From positions 1-64,000 of the forward strand of contig NZ_JAINRC010000003.1 in NCBI RefSeq assembly GCF_020400655.1: a stretch of DNA of 64,000 bases. Direction: 5' to 3'. The first letter of the stretch is position 1; the number at the start of each line of letters is the position of its first letter. This DNA comes from Streptomyces spinosus. Lineage in GTDB: Bacteria; Actinomycetota; Actinomycetes; Streptomycetales; Streptomycetaceae. The translations under genes were made by a program, and so were the position numbers. The notes beneath the pieces are model-generated. The model worked only from the letters and a program-made list of their open reading frames with translations. It had not been told where the DNA came from and searched no databases. Shown here piece after piece: positions 63,799-64,000 of the stretch.

Positions 63799-64000
63799 CC
63801 GTGGTCAGCACCCCGCAGCCGGCCCTCCCGGTCCGGGACAAGGGGGCCGGGCGCGCCCTGTCCCCCATGCTCACCCGGCTCGCCGAGGAGCGGGCCACCG
63901 GCGTCCTGGTCCGCGAGCACGGCGTCCTGCACCTCGCCGAGGGCCGGGTGGTGCACGCCGAGAGCCCTCTCGCCCCCGGTCTCGACGTGCTCCTCACGGC
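63795..64000 (+). CDS. Partial gene, possibly DUF4388-like (truncated by window end)
   Basis: Only the first 68 codons are present. The sequence MTVVSTPQPALPVRDKGAG is followed by LSPMLTRLAEERATGVLVRE and LHLAEGRVVHAESPL. The ATGVLVREHGVLHLAEGRVVHAE segment has the feel of a DUF4388/PATAN sensor (strand, then Gly-Arg-Val-Val-x-Ala). It starts by a 4-bp overlap with the Roadblock-like gene, so it probably belongs to the same signalling unit. The rest lies beyond the window. Confidence 0.6.
   Translation, partial: MTVVSTPQPALPVRDKGAGRALSPMLTRLAEERATGVLVREHGVLHLAEGRVVHAESPLAPGLDVLLT

Overview
This window is chromosomal DNA from a Streptomyces, or a very close relative. GC content is very high with strong GC third-position bias, there are many GTG and TTG starts, and an 87-residue WhiB developmental regulator is present. 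The gene order manA / SIS protein / Trm112-like / manB / DUF3499 / metallopeptidase-like / DUF5719 / glycosyltransferase / whiB / cofD-fbiB / manC / LCP genes is, from memory, that of the S. coelicolor region around whiB. The core (manA, manB, DUF3499, whiB-type, fbiA, fbiB, manC, LCP, TIGR03089, acyl-CoA dehydrogenase, purE, purK, GtrA) is also conserved in order in mycobacteria, so this is an old actinobacterial block.

Layout. (1) 0.3-5.9 kb: SpoIIM-family and RDD membrane proteins, an unknown protein, S-adenosylhomocysteinase and a signal-peptidase-I-like protein. (2) 5.9-18.3 kb: a CDF metal transporter, the mannose-phosphate genes (manA, SIS protein, Trm112-like, manB), DUF3499, a degenerate zincin, DUF5719, a giant membrane glycosyltransferase and whiB. 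(3) 18.3-22.97 kb: a cysteine dioxygenase gene preceded by a short poly-cysteine leader ORF, then cofD/fbiB for coenzyme F420 and an AlkA-type DNA glycosylase. (4) 23.3-40 kb: a cell-envelope region with a mannose-1-phosphate guanylyltransferase, a peptidoglycan amidase, a TIGR03089 protein, five LytR-CpsA-Psr (LCP) glycopolymer ligases, a GT2 glycosyltransferase, a thioesterase, a Csp-type copper-storage protein, an acyl-CoA dehydrogenase and a nucleotide-sugar dehydrogenase. (5) 40-49 kb: a CGNR regulator divergent from two VOC genes across a dense operator region, a membrane dipeptidase with purE/purK, GtrA, a two-component system and a peptide/proton symporter. (6) 49-56 kb: gene-free repeats, an anti-sigma kinase / antagonist / sigma-B-type set, a sigma-like protein fused to a lectin domain, and an unrecognised HTH/coiled-coil gene with a small divergent membrane protein. 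(7) 56-64 kb: the histidine-utilisation operon hutU / M20 hydrolase / hutF / hutI, divergent from a PLP-dependent decarboxylase, then a Roadblock-like gene pair cut by the window end.

The most interesting signal lies between whiB and the cysteine dioxygenase gene (18.65-19.01 kb). A 31-codon ORF, probably leaderless, ends in six cysteine codons within its last nine sense codons. Two GC hairpins follow its stop. An internal segment can pair over 11 bp, with one bulge, with the Shine-Dalgarno region of the dioxygenase gene. This looks like a cysteine-sensing attenuator for a cysteine-degrading enzyme. Other observations of note are a signal peptidase with Gln at the catalytic Lys position, a sigma-like / zinc-finger / membrane / ricin-lectin fusion, an M20 hydrolase inside the hut operon where an N-formylglutamate hydrolase is needed, and a palindrome overlapping the hut promoter.
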